This document shows positions 5,853-7,005 of a stretch of DNA of 7,005 nucleotides, piece by piece. Source of the stretch: Gammaproteobacteria bacterium (GTDB lineage: Bacteria; Pseudomonadota; Gammaproteobacteria; GCA-001735895); the NCBI GenBank assembly GCA_003645435.1, contig QNFD01000133.1, forward strand, positions 1 to 7,005. The letters are read 5' to 3'. The translations under genes and the position numbers were made by a program. How positions within the stretch are numbered: position 1 is the stretch's first letter; each line of letters starts with the position of its first letter. The notes below the pieces were generated by a model that saw only the letters and a program-made list of their open reading frames with translations, made no database searches and was not told the origin of the DNA.

Positions 5853-7005
5853 ATGACAATAGAAGATTCAGACGACGGGGAAGCAGGTCCCTGGAACCCC
5901 GATATCAAATCGATATTGCCGGCGAAGTACCTGCCGCTGTCAACCATGTTCCGGCCCGAAAATGTATTCACCAGTATTGAGACCGCCACCGAGTTAAGCG
6001 ACTTCACCGGCCTCCCGATTCAGCAACTCATCTGTTTTCGACCCGAACGGCTGGTCGTGCACGAACTCTTGATTCGCGTTTCTGCCGATATTTTTGTTTC
6101 TGACGGTACAAAATATGAGGATCTGGGTGTCAATTACCGAAACATTGTAGGCGTTATTTTGCGGGAATATATCGAGCCGCATATGGCGCAAATTGTAACG
6201 CGCTTCGATGCGCTTAGTGCGCAAGTTGATGGCATGGTTGAAACCGAACTGGCAACTAGCCTTTTCGCGGAGATGGTCAGGGTCGAGCAAATACAAAGCC
6301 CATCGGGATTGGCCAGGTTCTTTAAACCTAGAGCAAAGAAAAAGAAAGCAGTCCAGTCCGAGTCGCCTGAAATTCGACAGCAACGTTTTCTTTCTAGTTG
6401 GCAACAAAAAGCTGATTCATCTGACGACCCGCTGGACGCCGCTGTGTACAGGATGTTAGCGAAAGTTACGAATGCGATAATCGTCAAACATGGGCGCCTA
6501 CTGGGTGACAAATCCCTGTTGGCCAGGCTGGTTTGCGGGCTTGTCTGCAATGAACGGGGTAGTGAAATAATCGGTGATTTAATTGCGCCCTATATTCAGC
6601 AGGCTGCGGTGCAAGAGGCTTACCCAGTACTGCCGGCGCAAAGAGAACCCGTTGTTATTAATATCAAGGGTGCTTCGGCCGCGGGAAAAAGTACCATGCG
6701 TCCTTTGCAACACAGGCAAACCGAGATACTGGGGCTGAACTGGCATGACTTCGCCCTGATCAGCCCGGATATATGGCGTAAGTATCTACTCGATTATGAC
6801 TCTCTCGGCCCGGCATACAAATATGCCGGCACGCTCGCGGGAGACGAAATCCCGATTATCGATGCGAAGCTTGATTGTTATATTGGCGATAAGAACAGAC
6901 AGGGGCGAGTATCCCATTTACTGATTGATCGATTCAGGTTTGACAGTTTCGCCCCGGGGCACGATACCGAGGAAGGTAGTAATCTGCTCACGCGCTTTGG
7001 TCATA
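5853..7005 (+). CDS. Large P-loop NTPase with zeta-toxin-like kinase motif, N-terminal 384 codons (3' end outside window)
   Basis: An uninterrupted frame runs from ATG at 5853 to the end of the window. A TAA at 5835-5837 closes the frame upstream. A GTG directly before the ATG is an alternative start, and AGG at 5841-5843 is a modest RBS. Residues 1-265 are mostly helical-looking and unrecognised, with a basic patch FFKPRAKKKK (156-165) that may be a linker. From about 266 the sequence reads VVINIKGASAAGKST, with Walker A at 273-281. It is followed by ISPDIWRKYLLDY (303-315). The Asp306-x-x-Arg309 and Tyr315 spacing matches the substrate-binding D-x-x-R...Y pattern of zeta-toxin and related small-molecule kinases. 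A hydrophobic strand ending in Asp, HLLIDRFRFD (355-364), could be a Walker B or zeta-type equivalent. Proposed activity: phosphotransfer or ATP hydrolysis on an unknown substrate. No antitoxin gene is visible upstream. Confidence 0.7.
   Translation, partial: MTIEDSDDGEAGPWNPDIKSILPAKYLPLSTMFRPENVFTSIETATELSDFTGLPIQQLICFRPERLVVHELLIRVSADIFVSDGTKYEDLGVNYRNIVGVILREYIEPHMAQIVTRFDALSAQVDGMVETELATSLFAEMVRVEQIQSPSGLARFFKPRAKKKKAVQSESPEIRQQRFLSSWQQKADSSDDPLDAAVYRMLAKVTNAIIVKHGRLLGDKSLLARLVCGLVCNERGSEIIGDLIAPYIQQAAVQEAYPVLPAQREPVVINIKGASAAGKSTMRPLQHRQTEILGLNWHDFALISPDIWRKYLLDYDSLGPAYKYAGTLAGDEIPIIDAKLDCYIGDKNRQGRVSHLLIDRFRFDSFAPGHDTEEGSNLLTRFGH

Noticed and set aside
5994..6550. Two overlapping minus-strand open frames of about 137 codons, and a short plus-strand frame in the same area
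   Set aside because: They lie inside the uninterrupted plus-strand P-loop NTPase frame, which has a clear Walker A motif, and they have no coherent domain or RBS.

Overview
The window looks like a bacterial chromosome fragment, most likely from a proteobacterium and plausibly a gammaproteobacterium. The reasons are the FadR-type GntR regulator, strong Shine-Dalgarno sites (AGAGGTG, AGGAG), intermediate base composition and GTCATCCCGG-type palindromic repeats. No rRNA or other taxonomic marker is present, so this placement is inference.

Bases 1-5438 hold a same-strand cluster. It begins with the last 39 codons of a GntR/FCD regulator. Then come a thiamine-diphosphate (ThDP) enzyme of the acetolactate synthase/2-hydroxyacyl-CoA lyase/oxalyl-CoA decarboxylase superfamily, a very clear formyl-CoA:oxalate CoA-transferase (Frc), a stand-alone protein resembling the 10-formyltetrahydrofolate hydrolase domain of ALDH1L1, and a PanE/ApbA ketopantoate-reductase-family enzyme. 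The first three enzyme genes are 23 bases apart. A 212-base imperfect inverted-repeat element with a second palindromic repeat nested inside it separates the fourth.

Together the genes suggest a formyl-CoA/oxalyl-CoA module. Frc would activate oxalate or a related acid with formyl-CoA. The ThDP enzyme would cleave the acyl-CoA and regenerate formyl-CoA. The ALDH1L1-like protein would dispose of or transfer the formyl group through folate. The PanE relative could reduce oxalyl-CoA to glyoxylate, as described for PanE2 of Methylobacterium extorquens. The ThDP enzyme lacks residues characteristic of Oxalobacter oxalyl-CoA decarboxylase, and Frc has Gln where the Oxalobacter enzyme has Trp48, so the true substrate may not be oxalate.

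Bases 5439-7005 are a different neighbourhood. A 60-residue membrane protein lies on the minus strand, convergent with panE. Divergent from it, a large plus-strand gene runs off the end of the window. Its 384 visible codons carry a Walker A motif and a D-x-x-R...Y pattern like that of zeta-toxin-type kinases, behind a roughly 265-residue N-terminal region that I do not recognise.
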